A DNA stretch of 64,000 nt, taken from Sapria himalayana. Its lineage: Eukaryota; Streptophyta; Magnoliopsida; Malpighiales; Rafflesiaceae. Below the pieces are notes generated by a model. That model saw only the letters and a list, made by a program, of their open reading frames with translations, searched no databases and was not told the origin of the DNA. Of this stretch, positions 1 to 12,904 are shown piece after piece (position 1 is the first letter of the stretch; each line of letters starts with the position of its first letter). The stretch is taken from assembly GCA_029783825.1 (NCBI GenBank), contig JAREIK010016294.1, positions 62,001-126,000 on the forward strand. Direction: 5' to 3'. The translations under genes were made by a program, and so were the position numbers.

Positions 1-2388
1 TATCTATCTAAATGAACTATCTAACTATCTATTTATCTATGTGTCTCTCTATCTGCAATATATCACTCTATCTATTTATTTATCAATGTGTCAATTTTCC
101 TATATGTCTATTTGTATATTATCTATCTATCTCTAAATATATCTCTCTATCTATGTATTTATCTACCTATCTATCTAACTATCTAACTTTTTATTATTCT
201 ATCAATCTATCTGTCTACCTGTCTATCTATCAATTTGTCTTTCTATCTATTTGTTTATCTATCTATAGGTCTAATTGTCTATTTGTTTATCTGCCTATCT
301 TCAAATATATTGACCTATCTATTTGTCTATCTATATATCTATATGTCTATCTATCTATCTATTTATCTATCTATATATCTATCTATCTATCTATCTGTCT
401 ATCTGTCTGACTATCTGTCTATCTATCAAATAGTCAATCTATCTATCTGTCAATCTATCTATCCATCTATCTATATATCTTTCTATCTATATATCTTGCT
501 ATTTGTCTATGTACCTATCTATCTATCCTTATATCTATCTGTCTATTAATCCATCAGTCTACCTGTCTATCTATCAATCTGCCTATCTGTCTTTCTATCT
601 ATATGTATATTTATCTATCTATTGTCAATAAATCTATCTATCTATATGTTTATCAATCTAGATGTCAATCTGTCTATCTAGCTATATGTCAATATATGTG
701 TCTATCTATCTATCTATCTATTTACCTATCTATCTGTCCGCTTCTCTATGTATCTATTTGTCTATCTAGGTATCAGTCTATCAGTCTATCTATCTATATG
801 TATATCTATCTACTTTTCTATGCATCTAACTATCTTTCTTTCTATTTGTTTATTTTTCTATTTTTCTATTTGTCTATCTATGTATATATAGATCTATATT
901 TCTATCTGTCTAACTATCTATCCGTGTATTTGTCTATTTATCTATTTTTCTATATTTTATCTATCTTTCTTTCTATCTGTATATATGTTTATCTATCTAT
1001 TTGTATTTCCATCAATTTGTATTTCCATCAATCAATCAAGCTATCTTTCTTTCTATCTGTCTATCTTTCTAACTATCTAACTATCTATTTGTATATCAGT
1101 ATAGCTATATATCTCTTTATATGTCTATATATCTATTTCACTATCTGTCTATCTATCTATTTGTATATATGTCTAACTATCTATCTGTTTATCTTTATAT
1201 CCTTCTAATTATCTATCTGTCTATTTTTCTATCTGTCAATCAGAATATCTCTTTATCTGTCTGTCTATCTATCTAACTATTTATCTGTATATATTTTTAT
1301 CTATAAATCTATCTATCTATTTATCTATCTGTCTATATGTTTATCTGTCTATCTATCTGTTTATCTATCTATCTGTCTATCTATTTATCTATCTATATGT
1401 CTATCTATCTATCTGTTTATCTGTCTATCCATTTTCTGTTTATCGTTCTATTTGTCTATCTATCTATCTATGTGTTTGCTTGTCTATCTGTTTGTCTGTC
1501 TATATGTTTATTTATTTATGTCTAAATATTTATCTATCTATTTGTCTCTCTTTATATGTGACAAATTTATTATCTATCTATCTATCTATTAATAAATCTC
1601 TCTATATGTTTATCTATCTATCTATCTATCTATATGTCAATAAAAATATCTATCTAAGTAACTATTTATCTATCTATTTATTTATTTATCTGTCAATCTA
1701 TCTTTCAATCTATCTATTTATTTTTCTATCTATCGGTCTATCTATATGTCTATCTATATATTTATCTACCTATCACGTGATCTAGTTATTTGTCTATCCT
1801 TTTATCTATATATCTATATATCAATCTGTTTGTCTATATGTCAATCTATTTATCAATCTATCAATCTATCTATTTTTCCATCTATCTAGCTATTTGGCTA
1901 TCTGGTTATCTATCAATCTATAGATCTACTATCTATCTATCTACAGGTCTATCAATCTATCTGTCTATATGTCTATGTGTCTAACTGTCTAATTATCTAT
2001 CTATTTATCTAGCTATCTATATATCTCTCTGTCTATCTGTCTATCTGTCTATCTATCTATATGTCTATCACTATATCTATATAAATATATTTTTTTTCTT
2101 TCTATCTATCTCTCTCTTTATCTATCTATGTATTTGTCTATTTTTCTATGTATCTATCTATCTATCTCTATGTCAAGAATCCCTATCAGTCTATCAGTCT
2201 ATCTATATATTTATTTATCTATATATCTGTCTATCTATCTATCTATTTGTACTATTTATCTATCTATCTATGTTCATATCTATCTATGTGTCTATCTACA
2301 TATCTATCTGCTATATGTCTATATGTCTATTTGTCAATCTATCAATCAATCTATCTGTCTATTCGTCTATCTGATATCTATCTTTTTG

Positions 2389-2423
<35 letters not shown>

Positions 2424-3876
2424 GACTATCTGTATATCTATCTAATTATATGTCTATCTGCCAATCTCTCTATCTGTCTAGTTGTAAATCTATTTATCTA
2501 TCTATTTGTCTATCTTTATATTTTTCTATTTATCTATCTATCTATCTATCTATCTGTCCAATTTTTTATTAGTCTATCTATCTATTTGTCTAACTAACTA
2601 ACTATCTGTCTATCAATATGTCTTTTTTATCTATCTATCTATGTATCTTTCTTTCTTTATATTTGTCTATCAGCCTACCATATTTTTTATTTATCTATCT
2701 ATCTATCTATATGTATCTATATACTTGTTTATCTATCTATCTGTCTATCTTTCTATATGTGTTATATCTATTTGTTTTATTATCTATCTATTTATCTATC
2801 TATCAATTTATCTTTTTAGTTATTTATCTATCTATCTATCTATATATTTATCTATCCATATGTCTATCTATCTATCTGTTTGTCTGTCTATGTTTCTATA
2901 TATCTATCTACCTATCTGTCGATCTATATATCTATCTATCTGTATGTTTGTCTGTCTATCTTTCTATCTAACTATCTATCTATTTTTCTATCTATATATC
3001 TATCATTTTGTCTATCTATCTATTTGTTTTTTGTCTATATGTCTATTTATCTATTTGTCTATTTGTCTATCTATTTATCTATATATCTATCTATCTATAT
3101 ATCGATCTATCTATGTGTATATCTGCCTCTCTATCTTTCTCACTATATGTTTATCTATCTATCTATCTGTCTATCTGCCTTTTTTTCTATCTATTTATCT
3201 GTCTATCTTTCTATATGTGTATATGACTTTCTATCTATCTGGCTATCTATCTATCTTTTTATCTGCCTATATATAAATCATTCTATATGTCTATCTATCT
3301 ATCTATCTATGTATATGTCTATTTGACTATCCTTCTAACTATCTATCTATGTATTTAATTATCCATCTTTTAATTTATCTATCTATTTATTTATCAATCT
3401 TTCTATCTACCTCTCTATCTCTCTATCTCTCTATCTATATGCCTATTTGACTATCTAGCTATCTATCTATCTATCTAACATTTATACATCTATCTATCAA
3501 TATATATATATCTATCTCTCTTTCACTTTTTCAATTTGTCAATCTGTCTATCTATTTAATTATGTATCTATCAATTATTCAATTTGTGTATCTGGCTATC
3601 TAGCTATCCGTTTATCTATCTATCTATCTATATGTATGTCTGTCAGTCTATCTATTTATCTGTTTATATATTTATATATTAATCTATCAATTTCTCAATC
3701 TATCAATTTGTCAATCTGTCTATGTGTATAATTATCTATCGGTCAATCAGTCAATCTGTCTAACTATCATTCTGTCTATCTGTCTATCTGTCTATCTATC
3801 TATCTATCTCTGTCTGTCTATCTCTCTATCTAACTATCTATCTATCTATTTATCTATCTATCTATCTGTTTATCTA

Positions 3877-3878
<2 letters not shown>

Positions 3879-3912
<34 letters not shown>
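3879..3912. repeat. (TA)n tract inside array block 1
   Basis: A pure alternating TA run of about 34 bases is embedded in the TATC array. It probably arose by slippage after loss of the C in a few neighbouring units. It is self-complementary and can form a hairpin. Confidence 0.9.
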
Positions 3913-3915
<3 letters not shown>

Positions 3916-4744
3916 ATCTAACTATATGTATATATGTCTATCTATCTATTTATTTATCTATATGTCTATCTGCCTATATTCATATTTACATATCTATCTA
4001 TCTCTCTCTCTAACTATCTCTCTATATATTTTCTATCTAACTGTCAATTTGTTTAATTATCTATCTATTTATCTATCTATTTATATATCTTTCAATTTGT
4101 CTATATCTATATCTATGTATCTATATATCTATCTATCTGTCAAATTACATATCTCTCTATCTATATGTCTGTCTAGCTATCTATCTTTCTATCTATCTAT
4201 CTGACTTCTGTCAATTTATCTATCTATCTATGTTTTTGTCTATCTATATCTCTATCTATCATCTAGGTATCTTTCTATTCATCTTTCTATCTATCAATCT
4301 GTCTATGTCTAAATGATCTATTTATCTTTCTATCAGTCTATGTATCTATCTATCTATCTATCTGTATGTCTATCTATTTGTCTATATTTCTATTTGCCTA
4401 TATGTCTACCTATCTATATGTCTATTTGTCTTTCTATCTATCTTTAAATCTGTCAACCTAGATATCTATTTATCTATCTATCTATATGTCTATCTGTCTG
4501 TCTATCTATCTACCTATCTATTTATTTATCTATCTATATATCTATCTACCTATATTCATATATGGATAAAAATCTATTGGTCTATCCGCCTATCTCTCTT
4601 TCTATCTATATTTCTATATATATATCTTTCTGTCTATCTATCTATCTATCTGTCTATCTCTCTAACAATTTATCTATCTATATTTCTTTCTTTCTATCTG
4701 GCTATCTGTTTATCTGTCTATCTATTTATCTATTTATCTATCTA

Positions 4745-5486
4745 TCTATATGTATATCTATCTATCTATCTGTCTGTATGTCTGTCTATGTATCTGTCAA
4801 TCTTTCTATCTATCTGTCTGTATGTCTGTCTGTGTATCTATCAATCTTTCTATCTATCTGTCTATCTATCTATCTGTCTATCTATCTATCTATCTATCTG
4901 ACTATCTTTCTATCTATCTAAGTATCTATTTATCTGTCTATCTGTCTATCAATCTATCTGTCTATCTGTCTATCAATCTCTCTGTCTATCTGTCTATCTA
5001 TCTATATGTCTATCTATCTATCTGTCTATCTATCTATCTTTCTATTTGTTTATTTGTCTATCTATATAGTTATCTATCTATTTTTCCATCTGTCTATCTA
5101 TTTATCTGTATATCTTTCTATCTATCATTCTGAATATCTAACTATTTGTCTATTTGTTTATTAGTCTATCAATCTATCTATATATTCATCTATTTGTCTA
5201 TGTGTCTATCTGCCCTTTTATCTTTCTATCTATTTATTTATCTGTCTATTTATTTTTCTACCTATCTGTCTATCTATGTATATATCTATCATTCTATCTA
5301 TCTGTCTATCTTTCCATAGATCTATATGTCTATCTATCTATCAATGTATCTGCCTATCTATCTATCTATCTATTTTTCTATCTATTTGTCTATATGTCTA
5401 TCTATGTATCTAACTACCTATCTATCTATCTATCTGTTTATCTGTCTATCTGTCTATCTATTTATCTAAATATTTATATATATTAA
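4745..5486. repeat. Segmental array repeat, copy 1 of a ~745-bp pair
   Basis: This stretch is repeated at about 5500-6260. Shared rare words, in the same order, include GTCTGTATGTCTGTCTATG, the TTAGTCTATCAATC word (5161 against 5903), CTGCCCTT followed by TATCTTTC, and CCATAGATCTATATG. The offset is 742-758 bp across the block, with small indels. The rare variants distinguish this from chance similarity between two TATC stretches. Confidence 0.85.
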
Positions 5487-5499
5487 TCTATTTATCTGT

Positions 5500-6260
5500 C
5501 TATCTATATGTATATCTATCTATCTATCTATCTATCTGTATGTCTGTCTATGTATCTGTCAATCTTTCTATCTATCTATCTGTATGTCTGTCTGTGTATC
5601 TGTCAATCTTTCTATCTATCTGTCTATCTATCTATCTGTCTATCTATCTATCTATCTGACTATCTTTCTATCTATCTAACTATCTATTTATCTGTCTATC
5701 AATATATCTATCTATCTGTCTATCAATCTCTCTGTCTATCTGTCTATCTATCTATATGTCTATCTATCTGTCTGTCTATCTTTCTATTTGTTTATTTGTC
5801 TATCTATATAGCTATCTATCTATTTTTCTATCTGTCTATCTGTTTATCTGTATATCTTTCTATTTATCATTCTGACTATCTAACTATCTATCTATTTGTT
5901 TATTAGTCTATCAATCTATCTATATATTTATCTATTTATCTATGTGTCTATCTGCCCTTCTATCTTTCTATCTATTTATTTATGTGTCTATCTATATTTA
6001 TACCTATCTGTCTATCTATATATCTATCTATCATTCTATCTATTTGTCTATCTTTCCATAGATCTATATGTCTATCTGTCTATCAATGTATCTGCCTATC
6101 TATCTATCTATATATCTATCTATTTTTCTATCTATTTGTCTATATATCTATCTATGTATCTAACTATCTATCTATCTATCTATCTATCTATCTGTCTATC
6201 TCTTTATCTATCTATCTGCCTATCTGCATATCTGTGTATCTATCAATCTATTTCTTTATA
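5500..6260. repeat. Segmental array repeat, copy 2 of a ~745-bp pair
   Basis: This is the second copy of the unit at 4745-5486. It ends with the same TTATATATTAATC word that closes copy 1 (near 5475 and 6255). It shows that the array grows partly by duplication of blocks of hundreds of bases, not only by 4-base slippage. Confidence 0.85.
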
Positions 6261-6345
6261 TATTAATCATTCTATCTATCTATCTATTTATCTATCTGTT
6301 TATCTATGTAACTATCTAATTATCTAGTCTATCTGTTTATATGTC

Positions 6346-6348
6346 TAT
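6346..6348. other. Probable target-site duplication, left (TAT)
   Basis: TAT directly precedes the left terminus and recurs at 16180-16182 directly after the right terminus. CACTA elements make 3-bp duplications. The evidence is moderate because TAT is the commonest trinucleotide of the surrounding array. Confidence 0.6.
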
Positions 6349-6380
6349 CATAACTAAAAATCACCTAATTACCGACCAAT
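6349..6380 (+). repeat. Left terminal inverted repeat of CACTA 1
   Basis: The first bases CATAACTAAAAATCAC match the inverted right end CATTACAAAAATTTATG at most of the first 12 positions. Both sides then continue toward a GACCAA word. The canonical CACTA start has decayed to CATAA here. Confidence 0.8.
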
Positions 6381-6930
6381 TTTTTAGTATCTAAATCGGT
6401 CTTTTTTGGTCGGTAAATAAAATAGCAACCAATTACAAACCAAAATATTAGGTCAAAATTTTGATCATCGCTAATTTTTTTACCGCCAAAAAATTAGTAG
6501 GTCGGTAAATTACTGACATTTACCGACTCTCTACCGATATATATTTACCAACTATATTCCGATAATTTTCCAATCAAAATAATTATGTCGCGATATGGTC
6601 TCCAAATGCTTTGCAATAAACGACCATTTACATACCATTCAATGACAAACAATTACTGACTAAATTATAATAATTGTCCGACCAAAAGCACTTGGTCGGT
6701 AAATTGTCTCCAAATGGTCGGTACTTACCGACCATTTGGAGCCCAATACCGACTCACAATTTCCGGATATATTCCAATCATTTTCTGACCAAAAGCATTT
6801 GCTCGGTAAATGGTCACAAAAGAGTTTATAATAATAAAAAAATTTCGACTAAAAACTCATAAAAATCTTTTAAAATCCTTGGTCGGTAATTGATCTTCAA
6901 AAGTATTACCGATCATTTGGTGACCTTTTA
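6360..6930. repeat. Left subterminal repeats of CACTA 1
   Basis: Copies of TTTGGTCGGTAA and its inverse TTACCGACCAAA lie close together, for example at 6370-6379, 6405-6416, 6691-6702, 6710-6739 and 6879-6889, with many one-mismatch copies between. In En/Spm-type elements such short subterminal motifs bind the regulatory transposase protein; that role is inferred here from position and repetition. From about 6930 to 7244 the sequence is A-rich with no gene recognised. Confidence 0.85.
6710..6739. repeat. Perfect 14-bp palindrome of the subterminal motif
   Basis: The arms at 6710-6723 and 6726-6739 are exact reverse complements of CCAAATGGTCGGTA, separated by only two bases. This puts two subterminal motifs head to head, a likely high-affinity protein-binding arrangement or a cruciform. 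Confidence 0.9.
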
Positions 6931-7244
6931 CCAACCATTGATTTTAAAAAATTTTGGTCAGTTTGGTTGAAATTCGGTCGGTCATCACTGACCAAAATTT
7001 TTTTCCAGTTTTGGAGCAATTTCTGTAGAAGCTGTAACATAAAAATCAAAAAAAAAATTAAAAAAACATCAAGTTTGATGCACTTGCTGTAGAAACATAT
7101 ACAAATAACACAATAAAAAAATTCAATTAACTCCAGCAGACAACTATATATACTGCACATATATATTAAATACATCATGAGATAATAAAAAAATGAAATC
7201 AAAAATTAAAGTTTAAGGTATTGAAAAAAAATTGTGTAGTACAC

Positions 7245-9085
7245 TCACTCATCCAACATAGTTTCATAATCATTATGCTGTGATGTTTCTGGTCCACAAG
7301 GTGAAATGTCGGGTACTTGGATAGAGCTGTCTGCTGCTGCCAGTCCTGATACAGTTGCTCCAGGTGTTGCGGTAGGTGATGGAGTAGATGCTATAGCTGG
7401 AGCATTATGCCCAACTATCCGAGGTAGATCATCAGGGTTGAACTACAATCCTCCTTCCAGAAACTTCTTTGTAAACCACTCAAAATGCATACTCAACTCA
7501 TCCCTATCATCCTCATAGTTGATCATGCGTCACTTGGTATCGGCCAATTGATACTGTATCGCATTTCATATCACGTCCTAAAATTCCTCCATCATCGAGA
7601 ACAAATTCGAAACTAATCCTGAAAATTTAGTTTCATAATTTAGTCATCTATGTGTATAGAATGATGATGTCGACGAACCGATGCCATAGACCGGCATCTT
7701 GTCCTTGCCATCAACAACTACATGCCAAATCTTATTCGAATCAACTGGTGGAGCTGATGAATGAGAACTAACTATTGCACCATCACATGAACCTGAAGTA
7801 GACTAGGAATACTCTTGAGTCATAGCAGCTAATGTTTCCTCATATCTCGCTTAATAAAAATATATGATATGTATTTCACTTTATATTCAAACAAAAAAAA
7901 GTTACTTTTTTTAATGAAACATACATTTGTTGCATGAGATCTTTGATCAACGAAAGTCAGATCATCATGAGCCTACGTGTGCGTGAATCTGAATACGCGA
8001 GGAGCAATAGGCTTCTTATCCTTTTTGCGTGTCTATAATTACACACAATACATACATTAATTCTATTGAAAAAAAAAATTCTTTATGAGAAGTGATATTA
8101 AGGCATTAATTAAAATATTTCACAAAGTAAAAAACATAAAAAGTATAAATTAGAAATAATACCAATACTTTTTCGTGCTCATGCATAGAGCGAGATCCAC
8201 AAGTGTGTGTAGATATGCCACTACCCTCCCTAGCCCACTCTCAGTGATGATTTCCGCTCTGTTTATCACATCTCTTCCTATATTTTGGATCTTCCCATCT
8301 ACTCTGCCACTCCTTGAAAACACGATCCGGGATACTCAAATTTTTTTTATTCTTTAACCATATATCTTTGATCTAGTACATGGTGTCTTTATACCAACTA
8401 GCTGCATGTTTGTAGAAAATACTTTTGACCTCCTTCTTTGGCTATGTCCACCTGTAAAATTACTTTAATGATAAATAAACAATTTTTAATCTGTGAACAA
8501 AAAGAATAAATAAAATATGTAACAATTTTTAGGTAGTAATATTTACCTTAAATTCTCTCCAAATCATCAATTGGTCTCTATCTGTGAGTGACTTCCAATT
8601 ATTTCCATTAAGGTTAAATGACTTCCTGAAAATTTTCCTCATAACGCTAGAAATAGAATTAGACGGCTCTAACTTCATCTTGTAACCAAAGATTTATTAG
8701 CAAATAAGAAATATAATAATACATTAATAAATCATTTGTTAAGTTTTATATCTTATGGATTATCAATTGTCAGATCAAACTGACCAATAGGGAGGGTATC
8801 GTCTGTAGAGTGTTTTCAGGAAGACTCTCCAACATCTCCATCATCTCCCTCCTTTCACTCCTCCCCCTCCGGCGTCGCTTGATCATTTATCAAAATCTCA
8901 TGACTATTATGTGGATTAGTCAGCTAATACTGCTGCTACAGTACATTCACAACCTTCTTTGTTTGCTGTGGTGTCTCATCCACCCATGCCCATCTACTAG
9001 TTTCGAGGATACCTGAGGTTGTGCTACCTATACCATAACTTGTATGACCTTGCAATGTGCTGCCTTTACATCGTCCACTTGCCAT
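7245..9085 (-). pseudogene. Transposase_24-type (TNPA-like) gene of CACTA 1, decayed
   Basis: The likely start is the ATG at 9085, giving a Met-Ala-Ser-Gly-Arg head (the short basic start usual for this family) that stays open for 47 codons, then a stop, then a stretch of Pro, Glu and Gly codons. After an apparent intron the - strand reads NLNGNNWKSLTDRDQLMIWREF (about 8640-8550), followed by YKHAASWYKDTMY (about 8420-8380), KEWQSRW (near 8315) and HTCGSRSMHEHEK (about 8210-8170). This is the W-rich core and the H-T-x-G-S-x-S motif of Pfam Transposase_24. Next comes KPIAPRVFRFTH (about 8020-7980), the elF-x-x-tH motif. The C-terminus is Pro/Ala/Ser-rich and ends at a TGA at 7245-7247. Internal stops and shifts show it is dead. 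It probably encoded the subterminal-repeat-binding protein. Confidence 0.83.
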
Positions 9086-9159
9086 ATCTGTAAAAAATAC
9101 ATAAGGTAATGAAAATAAACAACAATGATTAATGATTAAAATAACATAAAACTCACTGT

Positions 9160-12100
9160 CTACTCATTCTCATAAGAATCATCCAAATTTAGTTCGTCTT
9201 CTTCTTCAGATATAGTAGCATCATTTTCAAACTCCTCATCATCACTAAATTATTCCTCATAATCAATTAAATTTTCATCTACATTTACATCCCCACTTGT
9301 ATCCATAAGAAGATGCGACGGAAAGGACGTCTTCGTCCCCCACCACAGCTTCGATTATAACATCATTTTTATCATTTTAAAAGTTGGTTCAAAGAAATTA
9401 GTACTTAGTGATGCAGGGATGTCAATTTGAGCACTTGCTTTGATCTTGCACATAGCTTTCCAATCCTTTCTAGTACCGGTCTGACCCGAATATTCACAAT
9501 AATAAACCTGTGATGTTTGTACTACGAAGACAAAAGGTTCATACTTGTTGAATTTTTTTTTTCATGCACATTGATAAGTTTATATTGAGGATGTACAACA
9601 ATATCAACATGTGGTGTTGGATCGAAGCATTCATATTTGAATAACATAGTTTTTTTTAACTAGGAGGTCTTCAAATTATAACTTGATCACTTCAACCAGA
9701 GTCCCGTCATGGTCATATTTAGTTTCATTGTATATGGATCCTTTAATGCATACGCCCGTATTGTCTGTTGCTCAGTAACTACCATACGATTTAGTGTGAA
9801 ATTTAAAACCATTCACAGTGTAACCAATGTACTTTCTTACTTCTCTTAGGGGACCTCATGCTATACTTCAAAGATAATGATTGAAAATTTTATTTTCATG
9901 ATTATGAACCTATAATCAAAATTAACTGGATTATTTAGATTACAATTATAAATTTTTATTAGAACAATACAATTGGGTTATGATTATCAATATAAGTAAA
10001 CATGCATATTTTTCAAAAAATGGTGAAAATTCTTGCTCCGTCACGGCTTTGATAGCTTCTTCATTCAAGTTTGAAAACTCTTTATAATTATCTGTAACAA
10101 AATCACTAAAAAATAAATTAAAAATAATTAATACATTGATAGGAAATAGTAAATTATAATGCTAAATAGATCTCATTTGACTAATAGGCAATATTTACTC
10201 AATAAATGGTTGAACCTCTGGACAATTAATTAGGCTATATAGATGAGTTGTAGTATATTCATAGTCTTCTAGATACCTTTTCCCATTAGCACCAATTGCT
10301 TTACCCGGAGGCTTTACAATTTAAAACATATCATTATTCTCATCGTCATTAAGATAAACCTAATTCCACTTTTCCTTAAGTGGAAGAGTTGGATATCCTT
10401 CTTTAAAATAGAATGATGTAAATTTTGTAGCCTCATCCATAATATAACGTATTGATATATAACCCTCAACCTGAGGCTTATTCATTATTGTATGCTTCAT
10501 TTTCCTCAAGTATCTATAAAAAGATTATTGAAAATTTCAAGTCATATTTGTGTATATATAAATATATAATATATATATATATATATATGAAAAGAATTGG
10601 TTTAGTGAATTAATATTACCTTTCTAGAGGATACATCCAACGATAATGGACAGAACTAGAAATCCTAGCTTCATAAGCCAAGTGCACTGGAAGATGTTCC
10701 ATTGAGTCAAAAAAACTAGGAGGAAAGATTTTCTCAAGATTACATAAGATAATAGGAATTTGTTAATCCAGATTCCTCAACACCTCATCAGTCAATGACT
10801 AAGAACTCAGTTGCTTGAAGAATAAAGAAATCTCAAATATTGCTTCCCATATTCTATTAGGAAGGAATTCTTGAAGAGCAATTCGTAATAACCTTTGCAT
10901 GTATACATGAAAATCATGATTCTTCATTCCAAATATTTAAATTTTTTTGCATCCACACCTCCCCAGATTAGAAGCATACCCATCTGAAAATCTAAGTTTT
11001 ATTGTCACTCCAACACAACCTTCTTCTATGATTTATTCATAACAAATGGCACATCATGGTATTTATTGGGTGATAATGATTTTTTGAAAATTGTAGGATG
11101 AAGCCATTATTTATTCAACTCATCTCTTGACTTGTACGTGTCCTTAGTTTTCCCTAGAATGTTAAACATAGTATTAAAGTATTATCAGACACATTCTTCT
11201 CGATATGCATAACATCAAGATTGTGCCTGAGCAAGTTTTCATGCCAATAGGGCAAATCCCTAAAAAAATTTCTCTTATTCCACCCATAATTTTTAGATAT
11301 ATATGCATTGATAACATCAGCATCAACATCTATCACCTTTCTCAAGCCTCTATTATTCAAATCCTGCAGATTTCATCACCAGATCTAACCTCTGAGAATT
11401 CTTTAGTAATCTTTCTATTTTTAATGAAGTCTTAGGTGTTACGTCGATACGGATTATTAATGGGCAAAAACTTCCGAAGGTTGTCGAACCACGACTATTT
11501 TCCACTTTTAATTAATCTAAAAGCATCAAAATCATCCATACAATATGGACATGCCAACAAAAATATTGTACTCAACCTATACATCATAAAATATGCTAGA
11601 AAATCATTTATGGTACACATTAGGGCAGAGCACATCTTAACATTTTTCCATTTGGAAATATCATAAGTTTGAACCCTAACACCTCAAAGACTTTTCAACT
11701 CCGCCATCAATGGCTACAAGAAAACATATATCTTATCCTTTGGATTTGTAGGCCTTGGCACTAACACAATCAAAAACATAAATTCCTCCTTCATACATAA
11801 GTCTGGAGACAAATTATATTGTGTCACCACCACAGGACACAAAGATTATTGCTATCCAAATTAACCAAACATCTGAAAACCATCAGTAAATAAACCCAGC
11901 CTAATATTTCAAACTTCAGAATACAAATCAGAAAAACACCCATCAACATGTTTCCAAGCATGAGCATCAGAAGGGTGACACATCTTACCTTCCTCCATAT
12001 GATGCTCTAAATGCCACCGCATTTCATTAGCTAGTTGCGGTTGATTCATACAAAATTTGCAACCTAGATGTTTATTGGAAATAGTGCAACTTTTTATACG

Positions 12101-12904
12101 GTACCTTCACCTCTCATCTATACAATCTAATTCTAGAACCCCTAACCTTTTGCTTTGTATCGAGCATGCCCACATATTTTACGACTTAAAGGTCACTGTC
12201 ATCACCTCAGTATATCATACAGTTGTTCACACCGCAATGATTGAGCTGTACGGGTAATCCCAATCTTCTAACTAACTTCTTTGTGCAATAGAAATCCAAT
12301 GGCATTAGATTATTTTGTGGCATAATTTTAGAATGAACTTAGACATATCATCAAACCATGCCTGCAAACACGTGTGTCTACACTTTATTTCTAACATCTT
12401 AATGGATGTAGATAGTTGAGTATGCTTAGAATTTCTCTCATATGCAGGTTTTTCACCAGCTCAAATCATGTCATAGAAATTCTTTGCCTTGGCATTTGGT
12501 TCCTCATTTTGTTTTATTTCAAGACCCACAGCATCACAAACCATTCTATGGTATGTAGTGTGATTAATATTATCCAAGATCATCTGATCAGTTTGACTTA
12601 CTAGCACCCGTACTAAACTTGAACACCTTTTGTTGACTTGCTTCTCACCTTGGTATATCCAAACATTGTAACCCGCCAAAAAACCAATTCTATACAAATG
12701 CATCTTCACAGTCTCAACATTCAAAAAGTTTTTATTTTGACATTTAACTAAAGTGCAATGACACCTTATATCTATACCACCATTCACACACTCAGGATGT
12801 CTCAGAGCAACTTCAAAAAATTCATCAACTTTATTCCCCCATTCATTAGAGAACAATCTATTCACTATTCGACACTTGTACATCCATTCATGATCATCTT
12901 CCAT
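9160..12904 (-). pseudogene. TNP2-type CACTA transposase of element 1, decayed
   Basis: The N-terminus at 12904 begins with an ATG and stays open for 147 codons. It holds the transposase-associated domain: WMYKCR, then RCHCTLVKCQN cysteines and VKMHLYRIGF. Fragments in shifting frames then give HPSDAHAWKH, IRLGLFTDGFQMFG, PVVVTQYNL and CPYCMDDFDAF, then LPYWHENLLRHNLDVMHIEKN near 11200, all characteristic of Transposase_21. DUF4218 follows at about 10930-10620 (FPPSFFDSMEHLPVHLAYEA, RWMYPLER). DUF4216 lies at about 9860-9430 (VNGFKFHTKSYGS, EPFVFVVQTSQVYYCEY). An acidic tail ends at the TAG at 9160-9162. Numerous stops and frameshifts mean no active enzyme. Some breaks may be introns, which cannot be settled without transcripts. 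Confidence 0.93.

Larger units (their letters stand above)
1..6348. repeat. Degenerate TATC/TGTC tetranucleotide array, block 1
   Basis: Nearly every position belongs to a 4-base phase of TATC with TGTC, TTTC, TAAC, TCAA and TATT variants; the complementary strand reads GATA/GACA. The left edge lies outside the window. The + strand is pyrimidine-rich throughout with no orientation switch. Perfect runs are short, the best being about 38 bases near 2395-2432, so this is an old array that diverged by point change and small indels rather than a fresh microsatellite. Open frames on the + strand translate to Ser-Ile-Tyr-Leu repeats and are not genes. The block ends where a CACTA element is inserted. 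Confidence 0.97.

Noticed and set aside
6906..7202. 98-codon - strand frame
   Set aside because: It is a low-complexity Phe/Leu/Cys-rich translation of AT-rich DNA in the left interior of CACTA 1 and has no recognisable domain.
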